Positions 36,407 to 49,738 of a stretch of DNA of 64,000 nt are shown here, one piece after another; within the stretch, counting starts at the first letter, position 1, and each line of letters begins with the position of its first letter. The notes under the pieces were generated by a model, which saw only the letters and a list, made by a program, of their open reading frames with translations, made no database searches and was not told the DNA's origin. A program made the translations under genes and the position numbers. This stretch comes from Ziziphus jujuba. Taxonomy: Eukaryota; Streptophyta; Magnoliopsida; Rosales; Rhamnaceae. Where the stretch lies: assembly GCF_031755915.1 (NCBI RefSeq), contig NC_083387.1, forward strand, positions 7,074,501 to 7,138,500, in the 5' to 3' direction.

Positions 36407-38951
36407 TTTTATTGTGGGGAAAAAGCGTGCGGTTTGAATGAACTTTCTTGCGTATGAAATTTGGATCTACAAAAAGAATGGCATTCTAGCTTTCCTTCAT
36501 TCTCAAATGGGTTCGCATTGTTTTCTTTTTCTTTTTTTTTTGTCTCCTCCGACGAATGCAGGAAAGGAAATGAGGAAAGACAGAAGGACGAGATGGTCGT
36601 GCAATGAGTAAAGGAGACTGGGTTTTTTGTGTGAGCTGTAATTTAGGCCTTAAGAGAAATTCTCTGTCTGAGAGAGTGTGTGTGAGTGACTCACTGCCTG
36701 AAGCTGTGCCTTTTTTTTCTTTTTCTTTTTTTCAAGATTTTAGAATTCGCCTACTGAGAAGACTCTCTTGGATCACTTTCAGTGTGATGGAATTTCCATA
36801 CCATTTAATATGGATCCTACACGTGTTAAATTTGAAACCAATACTTATTTTTTATTATTATTTTTATAAATTTAGTAAAGAGATTTTAACACCAAACTGA
36901 TTGAATTCAAGATCAAGAATTATCAAATGGCCGTTGTCAACTGGGCTCCAAACGAGTTAATTTTATTTATTTTTTAAGTTCTGAAAATTCGTTTAATTAG
37001 AAATTTTTTTTTATCTTATAATACATATATATATATATATATATAGAATTTCATTAGCAAAGAGGTGGTCAAGCATAAAATAAACATGCAAACGAATTGT
37101 AATAAAACTATATATGTATATATTCAAAGACAAAATATAATAAAGTGTTGAATGCCTTGATGGTTCAAGTGCATGTGATAAGCGCAAAGGTTAAAACAAA
37201 TAATTTCACAATAAATAAATGCAATCATTTCAAGTAGAAATATAACGAAAGAATTGAATGGACAATAGATTCATAACTGTCCATATTGTACTAAGTTTAG
37301 AGGACGATAATGCTATATAAGACAAAAATAGGGTAATTATCACCGGTTAAGTAGGTAAAATTTTTAAAAGACCAGCTTGATGTTACTTCTTTCTCTATAC
37401 TTTGTTGACTCTTGAGCCATTCCTTTAATCCTTTTTTCTCACCTCACGAAGTGTTCCGTTGAATATATTGAAAATGGTACTTATGAGATAAATGAGTAGT
37501 AAGACAAATTTTTGTAATAGTCAAAAGCATCTATCTACCATAATGATATTGCTTTTATTTGTGAGAGCTATTCCTATGCATAAATGTGCCAACCAAATGA
37601 CTGTAACCATTTGACAATAAAGTTTACATACTATCCCATTCAACCTTTTCACCACTTTTGTTTTTTTGGGTTTCATTTTATCATTTCGACCTTGACAAGT
37701 TTCATTTTGTCCGGGTGTTAAATTGACCAAAACAAGTAAAATAAATAAATCATTGCAAAAAACTCACCGACACAGACACATCGAAGTTCTATGGTGGACG
37801 AGCAGGAAAATATATTTTATGCATACGACCGAAGGAGAGTGAGAATGAGAGGGATATTTTTTGTAACATCGTAGTGTCGCATGTGTGTTTTTGAATAGAA
37901 ATATGAGTGGAGAAATCATGTTGACAAAATAATTGTACAGAAAGGCACATGGATAATGGGACCCCTAACACCTATTATGATTGATGACTGATGTTAAACC
38001 TTCAATTTCTAATTGACGGCAAACCCTTCTTCATACATGCTTGGCTCAATCATTTCAATGAATTATCTTCCATTGCCACCAATCTTTAAGAGAGATTATC
38101 CCCTATGATTTTTGGGTCAGAGAAAGGACTTTAGATTGAGTTCTCTTCACTTTTATCTCATATTATTAGACATTATAATTTGGCAGAGACCTTTCAACAT
38201 TGAGAACAAAATATTTGGGAACCCATGGCCATGACATATTGTTTTTGTTTTTGTTGTTGTTGATTTTTTTTTTTTTCCAAATAAAAAAATTGGATAAATT
38301 GATAATGATATTCCGCAGCATTATAACATGCTCGTATTACTATTTAATAATTGCTTGAAAAGCTAGAAATGGGATTTGCCGGGATTTGCAAGTCCCGCAT
38401 TGTATGGATCATTTCGACTTTCTCCCAAGTCACACCCACTAGACTTCGGTGAAATTACAAATATAGATTTCACTTAAATACGCTACAAAACCGTATTCAA
38501 TATTGTTTAGTGCTGTTTATCAATAAATATATATTGTTTAGCAATGCAGTTACTATCCGAATTCAGCCAGATTCTTAACGCCCAAGATTCGAACTTAGGA
38601 CTTCACAGAGAAGTAGGTAAACAATCAGAAACATCATCCATGGACCATATCTAACAAAAATAATTAATATCATAAAATCTTCCAACACTAGAAAACTAAA
38701 ATTAGATGGATAGGCTGCATATGTATATATAAAACCATTCCACAAAAAACACCATCAAAAGTATTTTCGTTTTGCTACATCAGTACTTTGTTATGTTTTA
38801 CACAACCAAATTGATCCACCATTTTAACCATGAATGTGACTGCAGCGACCACCCGAACAAATGGAAACAGTGTTCATGCGAAGACACCTCCAACAGATCA
38901 TGCAAAACAAGCAACTTCTAACCCTTCATAACTCCACTCCGTAGTGTTTCC
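36407..38951. other. Intergenic region upstream of the trypsin-like gene and downstream of RPABC5
   Basis: 36407-36720 is probably the promoter/5' UTR of the minus-strand trypsin-like gene. It includes a CT/T-rich stretch and short open frames without recognisable content. 36900-38951 is AT-rich, with an (AT)n run at 37025-37045; no gene was seen. Confidence 0.5.
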
Positions 38952-40455
<1,504 letters not shown>

Positions 40456-40472
40456 CTTGATGGTTGTTCTAC

Positions 40473-40475
40473 AGC

Positions 40476-40508
<33 letters not shown>
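40473..40508 (-). repeat. (GA)n microsatellite in the RPABC5 leader
   Basis: CT-rich on the plus strand, so GAGAGA on the coding strand, ending about 18 bp before the ATG. GA runs in 5' leaders are common in plant housekeeping genes and can bind BPC-type GAGA factors. The role here is inference. Confidence 0.7.
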
Positions 40509-40908
40509 TTTGTAGACTGAGAAAACTACAAGCCGCTACGACCTTTGAGAGTCTTGAAGGCGTGTATATAACCAACCAAGCCCAGAAGAAAATAACAGCT
40601 TTCTAAATGGGCTTGGTCCGATTCCTATATGGACTGGCCTGTTAACTAGCTAGTTTCAAACGGGGTTTTTTTCAAAAATAACCACCTTATAAATCATTTG
40701 TTGAAGAATAGCAAATTTTTTTTTTTTTTTTAAAAGTAACCCACTTTTAAAGTATTCGGACTAAAATACCCTCTATTACTAATTTTTCTTTTTCTTTTTA
40801 TTTTATTTTTTATCTCTTTTCGTCGACCAAAACACTTTTTCTGCTTTCCCTTTCCCTATTCTTTTTTGAAACACAGGAAGGTGCAGCGAACTGAGTAGAG
40901 GAAGAAGG

Positions 40909-42150
40909 ATGTCGTTGAAGCTTCACACCGGTGAAAACCCTAGAAAATGGCGTTTCGCTTGGGAAGTCCAGTCTACATCCCAACCCTCCGATTGTTCCTC
41001 TTCGATTCGCACACTAACCCTTCGACTCAGTGTTAGAACCTCAAGGTCGGTGTAAGTCTCTCACAGTCCTCGGTTTTGGTCAGCTGGTGCCAAGAAACCC
41101 AAATCTCGCTTAGGGTTCCAATACCAAGCGTTTTGGTCGATTCCGAATCCCCTGTGAGTTTCAAAGCGTTGGATGATCACATTGAGGTCAAGCTCGTCCT
41201 GCTTCTTCCTGTTGATCATCCTATTATCTCAAGCTTCAATTCCATTTTGAATTTGCCTGACGACGTAGAAAATGCATCCTTCGATGCTTGGTCGAAGCTG
41301 ATCTCTATGGATTCCGGTCAGATTGAAATTATTGCTCATTCTGTTTTGTTAAGCATTGTTGAGCCTAAGCCTTTAATTACTGGCACTATTGCTACTACTA
41401 TTAGTCTTTTATGTTGCTGTTTTCGTTTATTTTTTATTTTCCTCATTGATAGTGTTAATAATATTTTGCAATACTGTTGTGGTTTATTTTTGTTGTCATT
41501 GCTAGTGTTATTATCAGTACTTTGTGATCCCATTTCAGGGATAAGTTTCGATTTCAGTGTTAGTGATATATTGTGACTGTTATTGTATTACTACTTTGTG
41601 AGTCAATATTAATTTATTATGTTAATAGGTTGATTCTCGTTAATTCACAGGAGGTATTGCACAGCCCGATTGCGGAGGTTATATAAATCTTTGAAGTTCA
41701 CCCATGGCCGTGGGAAATACTCCAAAAGACCAGTGTTAGAACCGTACGAAAAATAATGATTTTATTTAATTTTTTTGAAAAAGATAGCTGCGTGCTTTTT
41801 TATTACAGTTTTAGATGTTTAAATTGGCGAGTTAATGTGTGATAGTGTTTTTGACACTTTACCATATTCTGTGTTTATCGATCTTTAGTGGTCTGTGGAA
41901 GAACAACCACCCGTCCTTTTTTTCCTTTTTTTCTTTTTTTTGTAATTTTCTTTTTTTTTTTTCTTTTTTTTTTTCACATACTATGTATAATAAAGTGTAT
42001 TCTTTTATCTTAAGGTTTGCTGGTTGGTTGGTTCAGATATAAAGAGTCTTTCGTCTTGTGGAGGACTTGACTTTTACTGCAGAAGTTGCTCGTTAAATTG
42101 ACCAGAAGTCCTCTCCGGTTCGATCTTTGTCACTCTTTTAAATAAATGCG
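40909..42150 (+). pseudogene. Captured fragment of a UBE3D-like (E2-binding, HECT-like) gene inside the MULE
   Basis: From ATG 40909 the frame reads MSLKLHTGENPRKWRFAWE. It then suffers a 1-bp loss (near 40970, after codons for VQS), and in the restored phase a TAG replaces an expected CAG (near 41035). The frame continues through VSWCQETQISLRVPIPSVL and DDHIEVKLVLLLPVDHP to SMDS at 41316. An intron-like gap with GT at 41317 and AG at 42036 joins in phase to IKSLSS...LDFYCRSCS, followed by another 1-bp loss. The wording matches my recollection of plant homologues of the E2-binding protein UBE3D, so the family call is moderate. The retained intron shows capture from genomic DNA rather than mRNA. 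It is not functional as a protein. Confidence 0.75.
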
Positions 42151-42592
42151 TTATAAAAAATAACGCGGGTATCTGAAATATCTATATGTATATCTATATA
42201 TTTGTTGAAGGTTTTATGTGTTTTTGAGAATGTGTTAGTTTAACTGGAGTGTTAGTTGTTTTTCTTGGTGTTCATGTTGAGATCTGGCTTATGACTGGTT
42301 AGACATAACTAATTGTATGGGAGTGGAGACAAATATTATATAAGATGAAGATGGAATTAACAAAAAATGTAGTGACATTTAAAATCAATAACCATTTTAA
42401 ATAAAAATAAAATTGATATATGTTTGTTTTTATTTTCAAAATCATTTGGACATTTCATAAAATGATATGTAAACTAAAGATTGAAAATCAATTCCAGAAA
42501 GCATCTTTTCATTTAGGATTAAATTCAAAAAAAAAAAAAGATATGAAATAATTATCAAAACATATTAAACCATAACACTAAATTAAAACTTT

Positions 42593-45160
42593 TTAATTCG
42601 AAGCATAAGACAATGGATTCGTACATCTCTGCTTATAATGTCCAACACCACCGCATCGGCTACATCTACGTCCAATAACATCTTCACCTTCGGATGGTAT
42701 GCGTTGCATCCTCGGTCTACCGGCTCGCCTACGTGTCCATCTTGGTGGAAGAACAATGCGACTTGCCACGTCATTCGGGACATGCCACTGTTTTTCATCT
42801 AACAAAGGATAAATGGACTCAGCATAAGCTGCACGATATGCATCCGCGGTGTAGTAATGAGAACACATGCCATAAGGAGCAATTTTTCGGTCTCTGCAAG
42901 CGGCAATACAATGATCACAAGGATATTGATCAAGATCGAAGACTTTGCATGAGCATGTTTTTGATTGGAGATTAGCTGTACCCCTCAAACTCCCACCTTC
43001 CACAAGAAATTCATGCATATTAATGGCTTTCACACGTAGTCCGATGGACTCCAAATTTCGTAGTGTGAGTTGCTCTTCCATATGGTCAGTCACAGGCATT
43101 GTCAATTTTGCACCTGCAGTACGTCGCTCATAAAACCACCTTTGCAGTAAATCCCGTATGTGCTCTATTAATGCTACTATTGGCATCTCTCTAGCATCTA
43201 GCAGAATGCCATTCAAGCTTTCTGCAATATTGGTGGTCATGATAGTGTACCTTCTACATGGACAAAGAAAACGTGCCCACCTTGTAGGGTCACATGATCG
43301 AATGTACTGGGCAGCCCTACTGTTTTTTGCCTCAATTTGCCCCATATAAAACTCAAAATCTTCAACCAAATATGCACTAGCTGCGAGCATGAAACATTGT
43401 ATTATTGATTCATCTTTCGCATGTCCATTTGCTTTAATATTTCTGCTTATATGGTACGTGCACAACGCATGGTATGCATTGGGAAAAACTTTGCGTAATG
43501 CCCTTTCAATAGCGGGGTGTCTATCACTCACAAACACCAAATCTGGAAAATCTCTGATGGCATCCTTCAGGTTTTGGAAAAACCATGTATATGCTTGCTC
43601 GTTCTCTCCATCTCCAATGCCGAAAGCCAAAGGATATATTTGCTTATTGCCATCCATGCCCGATGCAATATACATGTACCCTTTGTATTTCCCTTTCAAT
43701 GTAGTTGCATCAACAGCCAATACGGGTCTTATGTGGGATTTAAATCCCCTAATGCTTGCTCCAATCGCCATAAAGAAATATACAAAATTGTTATTATCGT
43801 CTGTTTTGATACGTGTAACAGTCCCAGGGTTCTTCGACACTAACTCAAAACAGTAGGCAGGTAACTTAGCAAAATTCTCCTCTGGAGATCCCCTAACACT
43901 GTTAAGTGCATACTCTTTACCTCTCCATGCTTTGTTGTAGCTTATATTCACCCCATATTTCTGCAAAAAATCATGTTGAATTTCTTTGGGTTTGTAAACA
44001 CGTGCAATACCTTCATATTTAGATTTGATACATTGCCCGATAACCCGGCTACTGGCTTGCTTGTGTTCTCGATGCACGATATCTAACGAGCAACTGTGTA
44101 CATTATCAAAAATTCTCACAATAAATATTTCTCCATTTTTAAATGTGGTTGCACGTAGTCGCCATTTACAAGTATTTTCCAAGCATACAACCTCATACCG
44201 TTGTGTAGTTGATCGTGTCACCTTGAACTCCTTATTTTCTCGCATGCAATAGATACTCAGTTTATTCTGTAGGTCACGTTTGTTGCGAAATAATTGTCCA
44301 ACTACTATGCTCTCACAGCCAGTGAACTTTGACGAAAATATGGCCATAGAACCACTTCTGTTGCTCGATGATATGTGGTCACTTGTAGCACGATGAACCC
44401 TAACATCATCAACTCCTTCATTGTTCATTTCAGGATGCATATCATTATCATTATCCGGTAACTCATGATCAAAATCTACATCATTATGACCAACATCATC
44501 CCCTGCTGCATTGTAATTCTCATCATGATCAATATGATGCAACTGCTCATACTCCTCGTCGTTAGGAAACCGTTCAGCATAGTTACCTCCAACATCAACT
44601 CCTTCGTGAATGTTAAATGATGTCCAGGCCCCCCCACGAACATCAACTTTATCTCTAAACTGAGTTTCTTGAACCATAATTTCCTGAGATGTAGCCTGAA
44701 TTGGTTCAGTACCGGAAGCTTGTGGTAGACGACCGCCAATTGGAGGACAAGAAAAAGAATGAAGATTACTCCCACTATCCGAAGCAAATGCTGTTTGATG
44801 AACATTTCTACATACATGTTCAACTTTTGAAATCACCTCAACATACAATGGAGGCCGCATCATTGTCATCCCTCCATTCCTCACTTCTTGAAGAAGGCAT
44901 TTCACATCCCTATCACATCGTATTTCTGTAGGATCCAACTTTTCTGCACATCGTCCATATATCCATTTTAGCTTTAGCAAATATTCATTTCGATCTATCT
45001 CAATACAATTGAAAATCTCATCCTCTAACTCTGATTTTGTGCATCTCTTGCCGACGGAAACCATTACATTTTTACCATTTCGATATTCCCAATCACCACT
45101 ATCATTTTGTACCAATGTTCCATTGTATAAAACCGCAATTACAATGTCATCATCTTCCAT
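42593..45160 (-). CDS. MuDR-type MULE transposase, 855 aa, intact
   Basis: One uninterrupted frame. The N-terminal ~100 residues resemble the PB1-like MuDR N-terminal domain. An acidic Asp/His/Asn-rich linker follows (about 190-260), then a DNA-binding region with a Cys/His pattern (CLENTCKWRLRA ... VHSC). The DDE core has Asp in LAVDATTLKG (about 483) and Asp in FVSDRHPAIERAL (about 547), then ALCTYHISRNIK. A SWIM zinc finger (CSCKVFDLDQYPCDHC, about 735-750) and a C-terminal CCHC knuckle (CSRCGGVGHYKQRC, about 834-847) complete the usual order. The third acidic catalytic residue was not pinned down. It would cut and move elements sharing its terminal repeats, so the element may be autonomous. 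Confidence 0.93.
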   Translation of the reverse strand: MEDDDIVIAVLYNGTLVQNDSGDWEYRNGKNVMVSVGKRCTKSELEDEIFNCIEIDRNEYLLKLKWIYGRCAEKLDPTEIRCDRDVKCLLQEVRNGGMTMMRPPLYVEVISKVEHVCRNVHQTAFASDSGSNLHSFSCPPIGGRLPQASGTEPIQATSQEIMVQETQFRDKVDVRGGAWTSFNIHEGVDVGGNYAERFPNDEEYEQLHHIDHDENYNAAGDDVGHNDVDFDHELPDNDNDMHPEMNNEGVDDVRVHRATSDHISSSNRSGSMAIFSSKFTGCESIVVGQLFRNKRDLQNKLSIYCMRENKEFKVTRSTTQRYEVVCLENTCKWRLRATTFKNGEIFIVRIFDNVHSCSLDIVHREHKQASSRVIGQCIKSKYEGIARVYKPKEIQHDFLQKYGVNISYNKAWRGKEYALNSVRGSPEENFAKLPAYCFELVSKNPGTVTRIKTDDNNNFVYFFMAIGASIRGFKSHIRPVLAVDATTLKGKYKGYMYIASGMDGNKQIYPLAFGIGDGENEQAYTWFFQNLKDAIRDFPDLVFVSDRHPAIERALRKVFPNAYHALCTYHISRNIKANGHAKDESIIQCFMLAASAYLVEDFEFYMGQIEAKNSRAAQYIRSCDPTRWARFLCPCRRYTIMTTNIAESLNGILLDAREMPIVALIEHIRDLLQRWFYERRTAGAKLTMPVTDHMEEQLTLRNLESIGLRVKAINMHEFLVEGGSLRGTANLQSKTCSCKVFDLDQYPCDHCIAACRDRKIAPYGMCSHYYTADAYRAAYAESIYPLLDEKQWHVPNDVASRIVLPPRWTRRRAGRPRMQRIPSEGEDVIGRRCSRCGGVGHYKQRCTNPLSYASN

Positions 45161-45300
45161 TTGACTACAAAATTAAATGAATAACGTTAAACTAAATCAA
45201 TAAATATATAAAATTTTGAATAATATTAAACAAACATATTAACTGTATTAAAAAAGTTGATTCTGTTTTTTTTTTGGGGCCAAATATAGCTTTTTCCTAC

Positions 45301-45430
45301 TGGCGGAAAACTGATGGAAAATTGGCCGAAAACTGGCGGAAAACTGGCGGAAAAATGGCGGAAATTTGCGAAAACTGACAAACTGGAGGAAATTGGCGGA
45401 AATTCATCTTTTTCGCCAAATTTCCTCCGT
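45301..45430. repeat. Subterminal short repeats of the MULE (TGGCGGAAAA-type)
   Basis: At least eight copies of an 11-12-bp unit near CTGGCGGAAAA occur between 45301 and 45404. Inverted versions follow (TTTCGCCAAATTTCCTCCG, 45412-45430). Arrays of this kind near the ends of DNA transposons often serve as transposase-binding sites; that role is inference. Confidence 0.75.
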
Positions 45431-45950
45431 TTTTACTGTTTTTCGCGATTTTTCAGTTTTACACAAAATTTCTCCCATTTTCAAACCATATGCCACCTAA
45501 AGTATCTTTAAAATCACATAGAACATCTCATAAATCAATTTCTTGCATACCCATATCAAATAAAAAGCTTAAAAAACCCTAAACTAATAAAACTTACAAG
45601 AAAAAATAGAAAGAGAAAAAACAAAACATATTTCCTTACTTTCATCTAATAAGAAAAAAGATAAAATTTTTACCTGATTTTAGTTTGAGATATGAGAAAA
45701 TACAAAAAAATGAGAGTGAGAGGCGATGAGATGCAAAGAGTTTAGAGAAACCTCACGAACAGTTTTGTATAAACCCCACCCCCACGAACGAACGGCTGTG
45801 TAGAAGAAAGGAAAGCTTTTGTGTAATTTTCAATTTTATCAAGGGTATTTTTGTCCCAAAGTGGCTAGTTTTAAAAAAAAAAAAAAATTTTGCTATTTTT
45901 CTAAAATGGAGTTGTAAGGTGGCTATTCATGGGAAAAACCCTTCAAACGG

Positions 45951-46650
45951 TCCTTACCTTACAATTATGGTTGGAATTTCCATATATATTCACCAACTGC
46001 ATTCAATAAATTTACATATATTTTTCATCGAAATATCATAATATTTCTATTTTTTTAAAGATATGCATAATATTTCTATTTATGGAATAAAAAATGTTCT
46101 CGCAATACTTAGAAGGTTTTTTTTTTTTTTTTTTTTGGATTAAAAGTATTTTAAGACGGTTAATGATATAAACAATACGGCTGCCTTTGTTTAACCTGTG
46201 AAAAGAGACTTGTTGAAAATATCTCTTCGTTGGTTAATTTTAATTTTTTTGTCGATCTTCTTCGTCTAATTTGTTAAGCTGGCTTTCCGTGACATAAAAG
46301 GAGTGACGTTAATCCCATTTGGTTTGACACTAAGAACTGAATATAAGTTTTGTTTTTCCTTTTAAGAGAGAACAGGAAACGCGAAGAACCCATCACTATT
46401 CTCTACTCTTAACGTGTAGCATATCAAAATCAGCCGTCAGTCAAATTTTCTCCTCACATGTATATTTACTGTAAAAAGTTGGAAACACCCGAAAGGATTT
46501 TACTGCCTAATCCACCACATCTTTCCCAAATTCCAATTTTCAATCAGGTGGTAGTAAATTTGCCGACTCAAAAAATGAGAAACGTTCACAACAAGCCCTG
46601 TCATTATATGAAATTCTACATCACCAAACAACCGACATCTGCTCATAGCG
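45951..46650. other. Intergenic between the MULE and DPM3
   Basis: AT-rich sequence with a T run at 46119-46137. The part nearest 46650 is likely the 3' UTR of the minus-strand DPM3 gene. No other gene was seen. Confidence 0.5.
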
Positions 46651-47335
46651 TCAATCGCTGCCACCCACATCAACACCTTTTTGCTTCAGAAAATCCTTGG
46701 CCTCCACTATGTCCTACAAGACACATTTAAAAATAAATTCATAAATCACATTGAAATGAATCTTAATTAATAAGGAACCAAAACAAAAAAAAAAAAAGCT
46801 TGAAAGAAATTTCTTTTTCTTTTTTCCTTTTTTATTCCCTATAATGTTTTTTTTAGCAGCCTGTTTTCATTCCTTAATTATATTTGGATACTTGGCAAAT
46901 TGAATCTTGAATAAACGCAAGAAAAACCATAAACGCGATATATAGCTGAAAAGATTCACGGCCCTCCTTTAAAGATCAAAGATGATCCAGCAATGTGAAA
47001 ATTATAAGTTACATACCTGCTGTAACAGCAGTGCTTCTTGAGGACAAGTTGGAAATCGCATGAGACCAACTCCAACCATTAAAAGACCATAGCATCCTAG
47101 AGACACAATAAAATATATTGGTAGCTGGGAGAACATGAAAACAATACACGGTAATCATTATCTAAAAAACAAAAAAAATAAAAACAAGCAAACTAGTGGC
47201 AAAATAAACCAACCGGAAGATGATATAACTCACCAACCAAGTATGACTGCTTGGAATAACAGATGCCTGCAAGAGGCCTATCCAAAAGGCGGATATGGCC
47301 ACCAGCAATGTAATTATTTTTATGATATGCTTCAT
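46651..47335 (-). CDS. DPMS3: DPM3, dolichol-phosphate mannosyltransferase subunit 3
   Basis: Three coding exons on the minus strand: 47335-47234, 47124-47017 and 46713-46651. All introns are phase 0, giving 273 nt and 90 aa, the usual size of plant DPM3. Exon 1 encodes MKHIIKIITLLVAISAFW and exon 2 LPIYFIVSLGCYGLLMVGVG, two membrane segments. The C-terminal tail runs from FPTCPQEALLLQQ through DIVEAKDFLKQKGVD. DPM3 is the small ER-membrane subunit that anchors the catalytic DPM1, which makes dolichol-phosphate-mannose for N-glycans and GPI anchors. A strong acceptor (TTATGCAG at 47361-47368) lies 25 bases before the ATG, so the 5' UTR is probably split by an intron. Its first exon may be the GC-rich block at 51057-51235. 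Confidence 0.95.
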
Positions 47336-47484
47336 TGTTTTATAATAAAGATCCTGACTTCTGCATAAGATAAAATAACTTCGTGAAAAGTGAGAAAAAA
47401 ATAAATAAAAATAAAAAGAAGAAGGATAGAATAATAAAAATATAAAAGCCTCAAGGTGTATCACTATCTAATTCTAGTCTCCAA

Positions 47485-49738
47485 ATCTATGTTGCTCGAA
47501 CTCGGGTGCGGGTGTTGGGTACGGATATATATTTAAGAGTCAGATTTGTTAATTCTCAAAGTTTAGAATATAGCATCCGAATAATAAATATCCAAAATTT
47601 GGATACCGATGTGGGGATGCATTTGACAAAAATAAAGAAATTTTATATAAATTTTTTATCTTCATATGAATTATATCTATGGGCAAATATTAACTATATA
47701 ATAATATATAGAAAACTTATAATATGAAAATTCAACATATTTGATTGAAGGTATATTAAATATGTAAAATTGTAGCAGAAAAAAATTATAAAATATATTA
47801 TTTATTAAAAAATTAATAATTTATTTAACTGTCATTTTCCATATTTAAATTAATATTTATTTTTTTTTGGATAGAATTCTATTATATTTTGTTAAAATTT
47901 AAGAGTTCCCAATAATATTCAAAAGATGGGAATCTCATCTCTTCTTTGCTGATGATTAAATAATAATAATAATAATAAAATTAAAAACAACAAATTTTTA
48001 TCTAATTTTGTAATTAATAGATTAGGTGTATGTTTTCTTCTCAAAGCTTTTAAAGTCACACTAGTAAGACAGATCCCACTGCCCGATGCTTCTCTTCCCT
48101 ATGCTTTTCTTCAATCATTTTTCCTCTCTCATCTCTTTTCAATTTCATCATAGAACTAAACCAGCAAGAATCTCTGTTCTCTCTTTTTATGCCAACTCGG
48201 ATACTTTTCTTTTTTTTTTTTTTCCTATCTCTTTCTTCTTTCTTCTTTCCCCTCTTTACAGATGCTTTTCTCTCTCTTTTCTCTCATTTTTCTGGATTCT
48301 TTATTTTCTCCATGGAAGCTCTGTAAATGTTGATTGTACGAAACAGCCATATCCATTTTTCTCATGGTGTATCCGAAATGGATTTCGGACCCGTATCCGT
48401 GTCAACACGGATGCTTCGATGATTTTGAAGAGTTCGAGCATCACAGCTCCAAATAAGGTAAAAATTCTATAATAGTGCTCATCCCAAAATTAGACACCTA
48501 TATGTTGTACTTTCAAATCAACCGATGATCATGAACTTTGGGAATATCTTCAAAACAAATATAATATAATGCTTTTGGATTCACATGCATCTTTATCTTC
48601 ACGTAAAAACAGAATGTAATCTTATGCTGTGATACTCGGATTCTTCAAAATCATCGAAGCAGCCGTGTCGACATGACACGACATGGATACCAATGCAGAA
48701 TCCGTTATGGATACACCATGGAAAAAATGGATGCAGCTATTTCATACAATCAACATTTACAAAACTTTCATGGAAAAAATAAAAAATCCATCCATGGAGA
48801 GAAAAGAGAGAAAAGCATCTGTAAAGAGGGGAAAGAAGAAAGAAGAAAGAAATGGACAAAAAGATAAAAAACAAAAAATATCCAAATTGGCATAAAAAGA
48901 GAACAGAGATTCTTGCTGGCTCAGTTTCCATGGTGGAATTGAAAAGAGATGAGAGAACTGAAAAGAGATGAGGGAGGAGAAAGTATTGAAGAAAAGCATA
49001 GAGAAAAGAAGCATCAGGCAGTGGATCTGTCTTCTATACACTTACCAATGTGTATACGTAACATATTAATTACAAAATTAGATAAAAAATTATTATTTTT
49101 AATTTTATTATTATTACTATTATTATTATTATTATTATTTTAATCATCAGTGCGGAGAAGAAATAAAATTTCTATCGTTCGGATATTATTGGGAACTCCT
49201 AAATTTTAACAAAATATAATAGAATTCTATACCAAAAAAAAAAAACATAAATATAAAAATCAAAATTAAATAAAATATTAATTTTCTAATAGAAATATAG
49301 AAAATGACAGCTAAATAAATTATTAATTTTTTAATAAATAATATATTTTATATTTTTGTTTTCTGCTATAATTTTACATATTTAATATGCCTCCAATCAA
49401 ATATGTTGAATTTTCATATTACGAGTTTTCTATATATTATTATGTAGTTAATACTTGTCCATAGATATGATTCATATGAAGATAAAAATTTATATAAATT
49501 TATTTTATTTTTGTCAAACGCATTCCCCAACCCGTATCCAAATTTTGGATACTTATCATCCGTATTTCCGTATTCTAAATTTTGAAAATTAACGAATCCG
49601 ACACTTATATCTACCCATACCCAAAATTTTGGATACTTATCATCCGTATTCCCGTATTCTAAATTTTGAAAATTAACGAATCCGACACTTATATCTACCC
49701 ATACCCAACACCCACACACGAGTCCAAGCAACATAGAT
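47485..49738. mobile_element. Foldback element, 2.25 kb, ~1-kb inverted arms
   Basis: Left arm 47485-48447 and right arm 48627-49738 are reverse complements of each other with modest divergence and indels, around a 179-bp centre. The ends are ATCTATGTTGCTCGAACTC on the left and GAGTCCAAGCAACATAGAT on the right. The inner arm ends are GAAGAGTTCGAGCATCACAG and CTGTGATACTCGGATTCTTC. No transposase is encoded; open frames in the arms are low-complexity. ATCTATGTTGCTCGGACTC-like termini are familiar from dispersed plant MITEs/foldback elements (recollection). A target duplication was not identified. Confidence 0.88.
49541..49708. repeat. 84-bp tandem duplication in the right arm of the foldback
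   Basis: AATTTTGGATACTTATCATC begins at 49541 and again at 49625. The ~84-bp units differ at one visible position (ATTTCCGTATTC against ATTCCCGTATTC). The left arm has a single copy, which explains part of the arm length difference. Confidence 0.88.

Larger units (their letters stand above)
40664..45941 (-). mobile_element. Complete MuDR-like MULE, 5.28 kb, with captured host gene fragment
   Basis: The element is flanked by the 9-bp duplication TTCAAACGG (40655-40663 and 45942-45950). The terminal inverted repeats are ~100 bp and imperfect. The left reads GGTTTTTTTCAAAAATAACC and the right, on the minus strand, GGGTTTTTCCCATGAATAGC. Both then share CCACCTTA, a GAAtAGCAAA or AAAATAGCAAA block, a long T run and AAAATACCC. 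Inside are an 855-aa transposase (minus strand, 42593-45160) and, on the plus strand, a fragment of an unrelated plant gene (40909-42150). Subterminal CTGGCGGAAAA-type repeats lie at 45301-45430. The element inserted just upstream of RPABC5. Confidence 0.93.

Noticed and set aside
36604..36900. 98-codon plus-strand frame upstream of the trypsin-like gene
   Set aside because: It sits in the likely promoter and leader of the minus-strand gene, is low-complexity at its 3' half, and has no family match.
48086..49041. Open frames of 60-130 codons in the foldback arms
   Set aside because: They mirror each other in the two arms, are Phe/Leu/Ser or Lys/Glu low-complexity, and show no transposase motif.
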